Shown here in pieces: positions 29,245 to 37,841 of a DNA stretch of 64,000 nt. Origin of the DNA: Gemmatimonadota bacterium (GTDB lineage: Bacteria; Gemmatimonadota; Gemmatimonadetes; Gemmatimonadales; Gemmatimonadaceae). Where the stretch lies: NCBI GenBank assembly GCA_016714015.1, contig JADJNZ010000005.1, positions 186,001 to 250,000 on the forward strand. The letters are read 5' to 3'. How positions within the stretch are numbered: the stretch's first letter is position 1; every line of letters begins with the position of its first letter. Both the position numbers and the translations under genes were made by a program. The notes under the pieces were generated by a model. It saw only the letters and a program-made list of their open reading frames with translations, did not search any database and was not told where the DNA came from.

Positions 29245-30507
29245 ATGCCCCATCCGATCCGCTCGTCCCTCTCGCTCCTCGCCGCTCTTCCGCTCGCCGT
29301 GGCCGCGCAGGGCGCGCCCCGCGCGCTCCCCGCGCCCAACGCCACCTTCGACGAGCCCTTCTCACAGATCGCCGGGCTCCGTGAGCTGGCGAACGGCAAG
29401 GTCATCGTCGCCGATGGGCGCGACAAAGTCGTCGCTCTCGTCGACTTCGGCGCCAACTCGGCGACGAAGATCGGCCGCGAGGGGAGTGGCCCGGCCGAGT
29501 TCGGGCTGCCGGCACGGCTCTTCGCCGCGCCGCGCGACACGACGCTGCTCTTCGATCCGCTCAACACCCGCTACCTGGTCATCGGGCCGGACGGGAAGCC
29601 GGTGACGACGTTCATGGTGGAGTTCGCTCCCCCGCCGCCGCCGCCGGGTGGCGCGGCGACGCGCGGGCCGCAGGTGCGGTTCGGCGGGATGACCGTCGCG
29701 CAGGCGGCCGATGCGCGCGGGCGGCTCTACTCCGAGTCCTCGCCCCTCGCGATCAACGCGCAGGGGCAGCCGGTCTCGGCCGACTCGGTCGCCATCACGC
29801 GCTTCGATCGCGGCACCAAGCAGCTCGACACGCTCGCGTGGGTGAAGGTGCCGTCGAACAACTCGCAGGTGACCGGCGGGCAGGGGAACATGAACGTCCG
29901 CATCGGCGGCGCGAATCCGCTGGCCCCGCGCGACGGCTGGGCCGTCTTCCCCGACGGCCGCGTGGCGATCGTGCGCGCGAGCGACTACCACGTCGACTGG
30001 ATCCTTCCCAACGGCCAGAAGAAGTCGTCGCCGGCGATCCGCTTCACGCCCATCCGCATGGGCGACGCCGACCGGCGCGAGGAGGAGGTGCTCCGCAACA
30101 AGGCGCGGGCGAACCAGATGATGATCACGATGTCGCAGGGCCCCGAGGGCACGCGCCGGTCGGCACAGATGGGCCCCGGCGCGAATGCGCCGCCGCTCGA
30201 GCCGCTCACCGACTGGCCGGCGGTGAAGCCGCCGTTCCGTCCCGGCGCGCCGAGCATCTGGGCGCGTCCCAACGGCGACCTCTGGGTGCGGCGCACCGAG
30301 GCGGCGGGGGCGAAGGGGATGCTCTTCGATGTGATCGACGGCGAGGGGAAGGTGATGTACCAGGTGCGGCTGCCCGACCGTGTCACGCTCGTGGGGTTCG
30401 GGGCGAACACCATCTATACGACGCTGGCGGATGAGGATGACCTGCTGACGCTCCGGCGGCATCCGGCGGGGGAAGGGAGGCTGGTGGGGATGGTGCGGTT
30501 GCCCTGA
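29245..30507 (+). CDS. Exported 6-bladed beta-propeller protein (1 of 6)
   Basis: 420 residues with a signal peptide (MPHPIRSSLSLLAALPLAVA, cut after AQG). NHL/TolB-like blades are visible: ELANGKVIVADGRDKVVALVD, IGREGSGPAEFG, DTTLLFDPLNTRYLVIG, WAVFPDGRVAIVRASDY, and PPFRPGAPSIWARPNGDLW near the end. A Pro tract (FAPPPPPPGG) interrupts blade 2. Shares an architecture with the proteins at 30609 and 32063. Periplasmic; ligand unknown. Confidence 0.8.
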   Translation: MPHPIRSSLSLLAALPLAVAAQGAPRALPAPNATFDEPFSQIAGLRELANGKVIVADGRDKVVALVDFGANSATKIGREGSGPAEFGLPARLFAAPRDTTLLFDPLNTRYLVIGPDGKPVTTFMVEFAPPPPPPGGAATRGPQVRFGGMTVAQAADARGRLYSESSPLAINAQGQPVSADSVAITRFDRGTKQLDTLAWVKVPSNNSQVTGGQGNMNVRIGGANPLAPRDGWAVFPDGRVAIVRASDYHVDWILPNGQKKSSPAIRFTPIRMGDADRREEEVLRNKARANQMMITMSQGPEGTRRSAQMGPGANAPPLEPLTDWPAVKPPFRPGAPSIWARPNGDLWVRRTEAAGAKGMLFDVIDGEGKVMYQVRLPDRVTLVGFGANTIYTTLADEDDLLTLRRHPAGEGRLVGMVRLP

Positions 30508-30511
30508 GCGG

Positions 30512-30531
30512 GATGAAGGCTGGAGGATGAA
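30512..30531. repeat. Family B heptad repeat (short copy)
   Basis: GATGAAGGCTGGAGGATGAA directly after the propeller stop and leading into the terminator hairpin. Confidence 0.45.
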
Positions 30532-30561
30532 AGGGGGGCGGCCGTTCGGCCGCCCCTCTTT
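30530..30561. terminator. Bidirectional terminator between convergent propeller genes
   Basis: 14-bp stem (AAAGGGGGGCGGCC with its complement, one G-U pair) and a GTTC loop. A-rich and T-rich ends serve both strands. Confidence 0.85.
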
Positions 30562-30608
30562 CGCTCAGGTACCCGTAAAGCAGCACTTGGCGCCGCACCT
30601 GATGGACT

Positions 30609-31811
30609 TCACTTCCACTCGTGTCTTCGCACTCTCTGTACGCCGTCGTCGTCGGTAACGACGATGTACGCGGCGTCCTTGCCGAATCCCAGCAGCGACT
30701 CCTGATGTTGGAGTGTGAGCTGTCGGACGCGAACGGATCGTCGGTCGACAAGGTCCAGACGCGGTCGCTCCCCATCCACCGAGGGTGTGCGCCGGATCGC
30801 GAGCATTCCGTTCGGCTCGCCTATCAGCGGCGTGACTCCGAGGTTCGAGGTGCTGGACAGGAAGGGAGGCAGGGTCGAAGGCCACTCCGTGAGTAGTTCC
30901 GGGCGGCACGGCCGAGTACCCGAGAAGATGCGCTGCCACGCCGCGCACTTGTGTTCGCGAGTCAGCGCCGTTGGAGCGTCCTCAAGAGGGCTTCCCCGAA
31001 GCCACCGCCCCTGAGGATCCCGCCAGTCCACGCGATACGGTCGCAGGTGAGCGATTGCGATCCACCCGTCAGCGAAGAGCATCGCCTCGTCTTGGGAGGA
31101 CAGCGGTGATCCGACGTACATGAATGGCGCCCGTCCTTCCTCGCGCACCATCTGAACCCGTCCGCTGCCGCGTCCCCTCATTCGACCCACGCTGTCGACG
31201 TGAGAGGACTGTCGGGACGAGAGGAGCAACTGCAGCGATTCCGCCGCCGCGCGCGGTACGGCGGTGCGACCACTCCCCAGGAGGGCCGGCGCGCCGAGGA
31301 GGTGTCCGTATCGATCGGCGCCCAGCACCTCCTGCTGGAACTGCGCGATCGCCGCGTCTCGCTCGGAGAGCATGCCCACGAACCGGACGCCGACCAGGAT
31401 CGTGATCCGGCCGTTGAAGCTGTCGACGAAGAGTGTCGTGTCCCCGGGAAGCGCGTGCAGGGATCCCACGCGGCGGTACTCCCCTGGTCCATCGCCGATC
31501 CGGAGCAACGGCTGAGCGATTAAGAGGTCGCTCGACAGCAGCACGATCCGCTGGTCGCCCTCGTCCAGCACGATGACTCTGCCGTCGGCCAGTTCTCGCA
31601 TCGAGATCAACCGATTGAACTCGGCCGGTGACTCGGCGAGGGCTCGTCCGATACCCTGTCTCGGTCGCGATTGGGCAGCGAGTCCGGTCTGCGCCACGGC
31701 CAAGACCAAGAGCACGGTCGCGGCAAGGATCGCTCGGGCCAACGACCGGCCGTTCGAATCCGCCCCGCGAGACAGCGCACACGAAGCCGATCCGCACGGC
31801 GAGCTGCCCAT
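30609..31811 (-). CDS. Exported 6-bladed beta-propeller protein (2 of 6)
   Basis: 400 residues with an N-terminal hydrophobic signal (ILAATVLLVLAVAQTGLA, ~29-46) after a basic stretch. Blades: RELADGRVIVLDEGDQRIVLL, RIGDGPGEYRRVGSLH, GDTTLFVDSFNGRITILVG. Then LFADGWIAIAHLRPYRVDW, found in the same place as in the 32063 protein, and EWPSTLPPFL. Clearly paralogous to 29245 and 32063. Codon use is less GC-extreme than in housekeeping genes nearby. Start ATG 31811; internal starts are possible. Confidence 0.75.
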   Translation of the reverse strand: MGSSPCGSASCALSRGADSNGRSLARAILAATVLLVLAVAQTGLAAQSRPRQGIGRALAESPAEFNRLISMRELADGRVIVLDEGDQRIVLLSSDLLIAQPLLRIGDGPGEYRRVGSLHALPGDTTLFVDSFNGRITILVGVRFVGMLSERDAAIAQFQQEVLGADRYGHLLGAPALLGSGRTAVPRAAAESLQLLLSSRQSSHVDSVGRMRGRGSGRVQMVREEGRAPFMYVGSPLSSQDEAMLFADGWIAIAHLRPYRVDWRDPQGRWLRGSPLEDAPTALTREHKCAAWQRIFSGTRPCRPELLTEWPSTLPPFLSSTSNLGVTPLIGEPNGMLAIRRTPSVDGERPRLDLVDRRSVRVRQLTLQHQESLLGFGKDAAYIVVTDDDGVQRVRRHEWK

Positions 31812-32062
31812 TCAAGACTCCAGCGTGAGAGGGCGAGATGTGCGCCCAGGTCCTCGTCGGATTCGGCCCTGCGTCGGCTGCTTGAGGGAGCCCATCCGAG
31901 GAATGACTCCCGCGAGGGCAAGATCGACGGGGGGACGCGAGGGGACAACCCTCCCGTGCGCGCCGTCTGGCAAGGACGCGGATGACCATCCCTGATCGAG
32001 CACCCGACAGAGGCGGCAGTTCGGGCCTCATCTTCGGTGCGCGGATGGTAGTTTCCCTTGCC

Positions 32063-33163
32063 ATGGGGAAGAATCGGTCGCACCATGTCGTTGTAGTCCT
32101 GAGCGCCGTTGCGCTCGCCACGCCCCTCGTGGCCCAGACGTCCGACGTCACGCTTCGTCCGGCGTCCGCCACCCTCGCACACGAGTTCACGCGCATCGGC
32201 TCGGTGCGCGAACTCGCTGACGGACGGCTCCTGATCGGTGACGACGACGCGATCCTCGTCGCCGACCTGCGCTCGGGTGCGGTGCGGCGGATCGGCGTGA
32301 GCGGCTCCGGCCCGCTCGAGTATCGCGACGTCCAGTCGCTCATCCCGCTCGCCGACGACACGACGCTGATGGCCGATGCGAGCAACCGCCGCCTGCTCTT
32401 CCTGCACGGCGACCGCATCGTGCGCGTCACGCCCGTCAACGACTCCGCCTTCGCGTTGCTCGGCTCGGCGCTCCTCGGGGCCGACGCGCGCGGACGGGTC
32501 CTCGCGAAGCGCCAGGTGGCGGCGCCGGGGATCACGGCGCCGCGCATGCGGAACGGCGCCGCCTTCGTGCGGCTCGATCGCCGGACGATGACCATCGACA
32601 CCATCGCGGTGGGGAAGGGGATGGAAGTGGAGGTCTCGCCGGTGGGGCCGCCTGAGCGGAAGTCGTACCGCACGATGACGGTCGTGCTCGCGGTGGAGGA
32701 CCCGGCGCTGCTCTTCGCGGACGGCTGGATCGCGGTCGGGCGGCAGGAGCCGTATCGCATCGACTGGTATCCACCCACCGGTGCGCCGCGACTCGGCGCG
32801 CCCATCGAAGGGGACCCGCCGCGGGTCACGGACGCCGAGCAGGCGGATTGGCGGCGACGCGCCGAGGAGTTCTCGGGGAAGCCGTTGCCGCCGGCGTTCG
32901 CGACGTTTCCGTTCGCCGAGTCCGTGCCGCCGTTCTTCGGCGACCTGTTCGCGCTCCCGGACGGCCGAGTGCTCGTCGCGCGCCACCCGTGGATCGGGAG
33001 CCGCGGGACGGAGCTGGACGTGGTGGATCGTCGCGGGGCGCGGGTCGGACGGCTCCGGCTGCCGGCGAACGAGCGGGTGGTGGGGAGCGGGCGCGCGGCG
33101 CTCTATGTGGTCGCGCGGGACGAGGATGGGATCGAACGGCTGAGTCGGCGGCCCTTGCCGTGA
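32063..33163 (+). CDS. Exported 6-bladed beta-propeller protein (3 of 6)
   Basis: 366 residues from the ATG giving MGKNRSHHVVVVLSAVALAT, a normal signal peptide cut near VAQ-TSD. ATGs at 31982 and 32045 would add an atypical tail. Blades: RELADGRLLIGDDDAILVAD, IGVSGSGPLEYRDV, DTTLMADASNRRLLFLHG, LFADGWIAVGRQEPYRIDW, VPPFFGDLFALPDGRVLVAR. The matching LFADGWIA and PPF segments mark it as a paralogue of the 30609 product. Role unknown. Confidence 0.78.
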   Translation: MGKNRSHHVVVVLSAVALATPLVAQTSDVTLRPASATLAHEFTRIGSVRELADGRLLIGDDDAILVADLRSGAVRRIGVSGSGPLEYRDVQSLIPLADDTTLMADASNRRLLFLHGDRIVRVTPVNDSAFALLGSALLGADARGRVLAKRQVAAPGITAPRMRNGAAFVRLDRRTMTIDTIAVGKGMEVEVSPVGPPERKSYRTMTVVLAVEDPALLFADGWIAVGRQEPYRIDWYPPTGAPRLGAPIEGDPPRVTDAEQADWRRRAEEFSGKPLPPAFATFPFAESVPPFFGDLFALPDGRVLVARHPWIGSRGTELDVVDRRGARVGRLRLPANERVVGSGRAALYVVARDEDGIERLSRRPLP

Positions 33164-33218
33164 CCCGGCCGTAAACGGGAGTCTTGACCCGCTCCGTCCG
33201 CTGACGCATCTACCGGAC

Positions 33219-34391
33219 ATGCGCTTGATGCTCCGCTCCGCGGCCGCGTTCCCTACGGTCCTGTTCGTCGTTTCCATGATGGCCTGTGCCGGCGATGCGG
33301 ACCTCGCCGCCGGCATCACCCGCGCCGACTCCGCCGGCGTGAAGATCATCACCTCCGGTGCGCGCGACACGGTCCTGCCGTGGACGTTCGACGAGATCGA
33401 CGTCCTCCGCGACTCGCTCGGCGAGCCGTACCTCTTCACCGGCGTCTCGCGGCAACGCGTCCTCACCGACCGCGCGGGCCGCACCTACGTCCTCACGCGC
33501 GACCCGTCGATCGTGCGCTTCGGGCGCGACGGCAAGGAGGAGCGGGTGTTCGGGCGGAAGGGCGGCGGGCCGGGGGAGTTCGAGTTCCCCACGGCGATCG
33601 GCGCGAAGAGCGACACGATCTGGGTGCGCGACAACGTGCGCGGTGTGCTCGTGCGCTTCCTGCCCGACCTCTCGCCGACGACCGACCAGCGGCTCGATGG
33701 CGCGCTCGACGGGACCGTCGGGCTCTACTACCGCACCGGCGGCCTCTGGACCAAGCGGCACGACTCGAGCGACTCGGCGGTGGTCATCGCCCTCTTCGCC
33801 GACACCCTCGGCACACCGCCGCTGCAGCAGGTGCGGCTCCGTCCCAAGCCGGTGCGGTTCAAGTGCATGGGGATGCCGTTTTCGACGCCGCTCTTCGCGC
33901 CGGAGCTGCCGGTGGCGGTGGCGGGGGCGCGGATCCTCGTGCCGGGGCCCTCGGGCTACGAGCTCTGGCTCTACGAGGGGCCGCGCGCGGTGGGGAGCGT
34001 GCGCCGTCCGCTCACGCCCCGCGCGCCGACGGCGGACGATGTGCGCGCGCTCTATCCGAACGGGATGGAGTGGAAGTTCTCCTTCGGCGACCGGATGACG
34101 TCCTGCGTCACGCCGATCGAGGAGGTCATCGCGCAGCAGGGGCTGGCCGAGACGTATCCGTTCGCGTTCGACGTGGCGCTGCTGTCGGACGGGACGATGT
34201 GGGTGCTGCGGACGCCGAGTGCGGCCGCAGCGTCGGTGGTGGATGTCTTCGGGCCGCATGGGGTCTATGTCGGCACGATGACGGGGCGCGGGCTCCCGCT
34301 GGCGCGGATGCCGAATGGGGAGCTGCTCTTCGCCAAGCCGGATGCGGAGAGCGGTGGGACGGTCATTCAGCGGGTGCAGGTCGCGCGCTGA
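33219..34391 (+). CDS. 6-bladed beta-propeller lipoprotein (4 of 6)
   Basis: 390 residues with lipobox SMMAC (Cys ~23). Propeller blades: DRAGRTYVLTRDPSIVRFG, VFGRKGGGPGEFEFPTAIG (the family hallmark GxGPGEF), DTIWVRDNVRGVLVRF, and SDGTMWVLRTPS. A possible promoter (TTGACC at 33184-33189, 17 bp, CATCTA) would place the start site almost at the ATG. Belongs to the NHL-like set found in many Gemmatimonadota and Bacteroidota. Confidence 0.8.
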   Translation: MRLMLRSAAAFPTVLFVVSMMACAGDADLAAGITRADSAGVKIITSGARDTVLPWTFDEIDVLRDSLGEPYLFTGVSRQRVLTDRAGRTYVLTRDPSIVRFGRDGKEERVFGRKGGGPGEFEFPTAIGAKSDTIWVRDNVRGVLVRFLPDLSPTTDQRLDGALDGTVGLYYRTGGLWTKRHDSSDSAVVIALFADTLGTPPLQQVRLRPKPVRFKCMGMPFSTPLFAPELPVAVAGARILVPGPSGYELWLYEGPRAVGSVRRPLTPRAPTADDVRALYPNGMEWKFSFGDRMTSCVTPIEEVIAQQGLAETYPFAFDVALLSDGTMWVLRTPSAAAASVVDVFGPHGVYVGTMTGRGLPLARMPNGELLFAKPDAESGGTVIQRVQVAR

Positions 34392-34416
34392 GCCGCCTCA
34401 CGATCATGGGCGATGT

Positions 34417-35577
34417 TCACATCTCGAGTGAGACCCATCGGACGACGCTCCGGTCGGCCGCTCCGCGGGAGCCGAGGATGAGGCGTCGACCTTCGAAGTT
34501 GAGGACCCGCTCGTAGTCCGCCATCTCGAAGTGTCCAAGGATCGAGCCATCCCCGTCGAAGAGATCCCAACGCACGATCCCGGACTCGGGGTCGACGCCG
34601 GAGGCGACGAGCATGCGCCGATCGCCAGCGATCAGCAGCGAACTGACCGCAGGATGGTTTCGCGGAGCGCCGTTCCGCCGTCGCTCAACATCCTGCGAGA
34701 GTGCCTCGCGAAATCGCGGGCTCTTTGGCATCTGCGCGAGGAATCGAGCACTCTCCGCGTTGAGCTCCTCCGGCGTGACCTCGCGAAGCGGTGCGTCGAC
34801 GCGCAGTTCACGCCACGGACCGGCGCGGCCGACCCAGGCAACGCGATACGCCGATCGATCCGCGTAGAGGACCGTATCAGGAGCAATGGGCGTCCATAAG
34901 GGACGCGTGCGGAAGAACGGCGGGAGCGGGATGAGATCACTCTTCGTCGAGCGGACGGACGCGGTCCGGAGGCGCGCCCATGGACCGCGGAAGCCCTCGC
35001 GCGGAGTGACGCCGACGAACTCCGCCTCGACCGAGTCCCCGGCGGTCGCCGCTGCCGGCAGGTGCATCTTCACGAGGCTTCCCTCGAAGGCCGCGGCGCC
35101 GAAGAAGTCCGCGTCCAAAGGAATCAGCGTGGTGTTGTCCAACCGCCCGACCGAGTCGACCGAGATGAATCGTGCCGATCCGGGAATGAGCAGTCGCCAT
35201 CCACCATTCGAGGTCGCTTCGATCGCTGCCTCCGACTGGAGGTTTCCGATCGGGTTGTTGTCGAAGACGATCTGTCGCAAGGAGCGTTGCGCCGACACAA
35301 CGAACACGCTTGATCGTTCGGTCAACAGTGCCACTTCACCGTCGCGCGACACCGCTACCCTCAACGGTTCCTCATTCGGGCAGGCGGGGCGGGCGCCACA
35401 GATCGTGTCGCCTTCGATGAACCGAACGCGCGGTGCGGCGAGGTACGTCTCGCGGTCGATGGAGACGAGCGTGACGCTCGGCGCGACAGGCGCTGGTTCG
35501 CTCGAGCAGGCGACTGTGAACAGAGCGAGGATGGCGCGCGCACTAGCTGAGGAACACCTTCGCACTTGTCTGGGCAT
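34417..35577 (-). CDS. Propeller-like lipoprotein (5 of 6)
   Basis: 386 residues with a signal ending in lipobox FTVAC (Cys ~24). Blades are weaker than in the other members but detectable: LRVAVSRDGEVALLTERSSVFVVS, IAPDTVLYADRSAYRVAWVG and IVRWDLFDGDGSILGHF. A CGARPAC segment gives one Cys pair. Last gene of a four-gene minus-strand operon with the propeller at 35610, the thioredoxin-like protein and the small Cys-rich peptide. Lower GC than the surrounding genome. Confidence 0.7.
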   Translation of the reverse strand: MPRQVRRCSSASARAILALFTVACSSEPAPVAPSVTLVSIDRETYLAAPRVRFIEGDTICGARPACPNEEPLRVAVSRDGEVALLTERSSVFVVSAQRSLRQIVFDNNPIGNLQSEAAIEATSNGGWRLLIPGSARFISVDSVGRLDNTTLIPLDADFFGAAAFEGSLVKMHLPAAATAGDSVEAEFVGVTPREGFRGPWARLRTASVRSTKSDLIPLPPFFRTRPLWTPIAPDTVLYADRSAYRVAWVGRAGPWRELRVDAPLREVTPEELNAESARFLAQMPKSPRFREALSQDVERRRNGAPRNHPAVSSLLIAGDRRMLVASGVDPESGIVRWDLFDGDGSILGHFEMADYERVLNFEGRRLILGSRGAADRSVVRWVSLEM

Positions 35578-35609
35578 CGAGGCTGGAAGGGCGTTGACGT
35601 CGCCGCGGG

Positions 35610-36785
35610 TCAGGGGTGCTGGCTCGATAAGCGGAAGAGTTGGATGATTGGCGTGTCGCCCCGCTCTGCGATCACGGCGAGGGTGTCGCCGGAGACCGCG
35701 ATCCGATCTGCCTTATCCGGGAGCACGAACGATCCGCGATAGGTGAGATCGCTTCGTCTGTAGACGTCAAGCAGCTTGCCCGCTTGTCGTGTGCTCCCTT
35801 CGTAAAGCACAAGGATCATGTCTCGCCATGCCCGGGCATCGATCGCGCTGATCTTGGCCCCTCTCGGCATTCCGATCCGAGCCGACCGCCCCTCGTCCTG
35901 CACCACCGGTTGCGGATCCACCGGTGGCACTGCCTCAACATAGGCCGCGGTCCGCCACGCGCGGATCGCGCCCGTCACGGCGAACTGCGACTGATAGTAT
36001 GCGATGAGGACGCACGTCGAATCGTCGAGCTGTTGAGTGACGGCCTGACGGCCGATCGGTGCGATCCTGAGGAGCTCCGGCAATGGCAACGAGGACGAGT
36101 CGATCACCTCGCTCCCTCGGGACGCCACGAGGTCCACTTGCTGGATGGGATCTCCAGAAGAGGAGCGATTCCGGAAGAACTCCATGTCGTTAGCGGAGAT
36201 GGTGCCCAGTGAGATCCCGTCTCCCAGCAGGCAACTCGACTTGATCGGTCTGTTTGGAGCCGGCGCGGTGCCGATTGAATCCGCAATGCGCTCAAGCCGG
36301 CTGTGTCGACGATTGTCACGGTCGAACGCCATCGGGCGGTCGTAGGTCCCCTGGAACCGAAGCGCGATGGAATGCTCGCCTGGTCCTCGGCCGGCCCGAC
36401 CATACGAGGCAACTGAGAGTCGCGGCGACCAGTTCACCACCCGGATCCGTGATGCACCCGCATCGAACACGAGAAGGCCTGCGCGGGCGAACTGCAGGTC
36501 GGTCGGGAGCAGAAGCGTCGAGTCGGCCAGGGACGATGGTGTCTCGGCCATCCACTCGATTCGGCCATCGAATGCAAAGCGCGGTGCAGCGAGGCGAGGA
36601 GGGGGCGAGTTCGGTGCGGCGGCGCGGACGACGGCCACCGTGCTCTCCGAGTCAACCTCGGCCGACCCGATCGCGAAGACGCCCGAGTCCGGTTCAGCGC
36701 CCGAATCGGCATCCACGTGGGCGGCGCACGCCGCGAGGGCGAGCAACAGGACCGCGGCGGAGCAGTTGCTGCGGACAGGACTCAC
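35610..36785 (-). CDS. 6-bladed beta-propeller lipoprotein (6 of 6)
   Basis: 391 residues with lipobox LAAC (Cys ~20) after VLLLALAAC. Blades: LLLPTDLQFARAGLLVFDAG, SYGRAGRGPGEHSIALRF (GRGPGE hallmark), LLDVYRRSDLTYRGSF, IAVSGDTLAVIAERGDTPII. Its GTG start overlaps the upstream gene's stop as GTGA, so it is translationally coupled to the thioredoxin-like membrane protein. Base composition is lower in GC than neighbours outside 34.4-38.7 kb. Confidence 0.72.
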   Translation of the reverse strand: MSPVRSNCSAAVLLLALAACAAHVDADSGAEPDSGVFAIGSAEVDSESTVAVVRAAAPNSPPPRLAAPRFAFDGRIEWMAETPSSLADSTLLLPTDLQFARAGLLVFDAGASRIRVVNWSPRLSVASYGRAGRGPGEHSIALRFQGTYDRPMAFDRDNRRHSRLERIADSIGTAPAPNRPIKSSCLLGDGISLGTISANDMEFFRNRSSSGDPIQQVDLVASRGSEVIDSSSLPLPELLRIAPIGRQAVTQQLDDSTCVLIAYYQSQFAVTGAIRAWRTAAYVEAVPPVDPQPVVQDEGRSARIGMPRGAKISAIDARAWRDMILVLYEGSTRQAGKLLDVYRRSDLTYRGSFVLPDKADRIAVSGDTLAVIAERGDTPIIQLFRLSSQHP

Positions 36786-37243
36786 GGACTCTCCCTCGAT
36801 GGAAGTGCGCTGAGGTCATGCAACTCGACTCCGCGTCTATCGGAGGGAACGCGAACCAACACCGGAGTCGTGCGAACGCCACGCGCGATCAGGGCCGACT
36901 CGATCAGGAGCGATGTCAATCGAGTCACCCTCCGTTCGAGCACACCCTCGACCTCACTACCGGACGGATCCCCGCGAATGACGAGGTGGACTACATGCCT
37001 CGGTCGCTGCCACGCGCGAATGCGAGCGTGCGCGGATGCCAAGCGCAGGTTGCCAGCGCAGTCATCGGACTGAGTAACGATGACCCAGCGCTCGGATGAA
37101 GTAGGAGACGATGACTCACCGATCATCCACAGGATGCCCGAATCAGTCCCGAACATCCAACTCACGGCAATCACTGAGAACGCGCAGGCCAAGGCCAGAA
37201 CGACCCTGCGCCTGCGCGTCCGTGAGCGGCGCTCGCCCCTCAC
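36782..37243 (-). CDS. Membrane-anchored thioredoxin-like protein with one active-site Cys
   Basis: 153 residues. Basic N-terminus then one membrane helix (VVLALACAFSVIAVSWMF, ~14-32). The periplasmic part fits a thioredoxin fold: first strand WVIVTQS, then DDCAGN where CxxC would be (only one Cys), and TTPVLVRV matching the cis-Pro loop and next strand. Fold assignment is by pattern only. The stop overlaps the next gene's GTG, and the small Cys-rich peptide gene lies 17 nt upstream. A role in handling thiols of that peptide is a guess. Confidence 0.6.
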   Translation of the reverse strand: MRGERRSRTRRRRVVLALACAFSVIAVSWMFGTDSGILWMIGESSSPTSSERWVIVTQSDDCAGNLRLASAHARIRAWQRPRHVVHLVIRGDPSGSEVEGVLERRVTRLTSLLIESALIARGVRTTPVLVRVPSDRRGVELHDLSALPSRESP

Positions 37244-37259
37244 GAAGCGACTCTACTTC

Positions 37260-37475
37260 CTACTCGTCGAGCTTCCTGCCGTAGAGTTGCACGTAGTTCT
37301 CGAAGCACTCGCCACCTATGCACACGGTGAAATAGACCTTCTCGCACTCGATGTTCAGCCAGGGCTCCGAGCATCCGCTATTCGCGAGTGCGGGCGTGGG
37401 TGCCACGGCCATCGCGGTCACGACGGCCGCGCCAGCAACAACCGACTTCACCAGCGTCTTCACACTCGGAAGCAT
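37260..37475 (-). CDS. Small exported Cys-rich peptide precursor (71 aa)
   Basis: Short precursor with signal peptide MLPSVKTLVKSVVAGAAVV.. ending TPALA, cleaved before NSGC. The ~39-residue mature part has four Cys (NSGC, NIEC, FTVC, GGEC) and is acidic/aromatic. The ATG has a strong GGAGGAG Shine-Dalgarno (37479-37485, minus), which rejects the ATG 12 nt upstream. First gene of an operon with a thioredoxin-like protein and two propeller lipoproteins. Placement and size recall the NVEALA-type peptides next to 6-bladed propellers in Bacteroidota, though the sequence itself is not recognised. Confidence 0.68.
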   Translation of the reverse strand: MLPSVKTLVKSVVAGAAVVTAMAVAPTPALANSGCSEPWLNIECEKVYFTVCIGGECFENYVQLYGRKLDE

Positions 37476-37495
37476 GTACTCCTCCATCCAGTCTG

Positions 37496-37841
37496 AAAGG
37501 TGGGTGCTCAATGGTGCGCGGAGACGACCGTAGCGGGACCGGGACCACTTCCGTTGCCGACTCCAAATCCTTCCCTGCTTCGGTTGCGGACCAGCCCGCC
37601 CCTGTCGGGAGACTCGCTCACGAGATCGGTGCGCGCGCCAAAGATTCGACCCACGCATCAGTCCCCGCCACCCTGAGATTGGGACAATTGCGGCAGGATT
37701 CGGCCACAACCGGCGAGTCGGTGCCCATCCGTGCGCCTCACCGTCGTCGAACGACTTAGTTCATGCACCGAGGGACAATCGGAAGGTCGGCCAGAAAGTG
37801 CGCCGTTCACCGGCGCGGAGCGTCCGGCCGCCGTCGGCCAT
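37496..37841. other. Intergenic stretch without a supported gene
   Basis: Convergent-side gap between the peptide gene start and the regulator stop. Only short, unsupported open frames are present. No clear promoter, repeat or hairpin was recognised. Lower GC than average for the window. Confidence 0.5.

Noticed and set aside
37388..37759. Plus-strand open frame over the peptide gene and the gap after it
   Set aside because: No Shine-Dalgarno and Ser/Arg/Pro-biased composition; the minus-strand peptide has signal peptide and strong Shine-Dalgarno.
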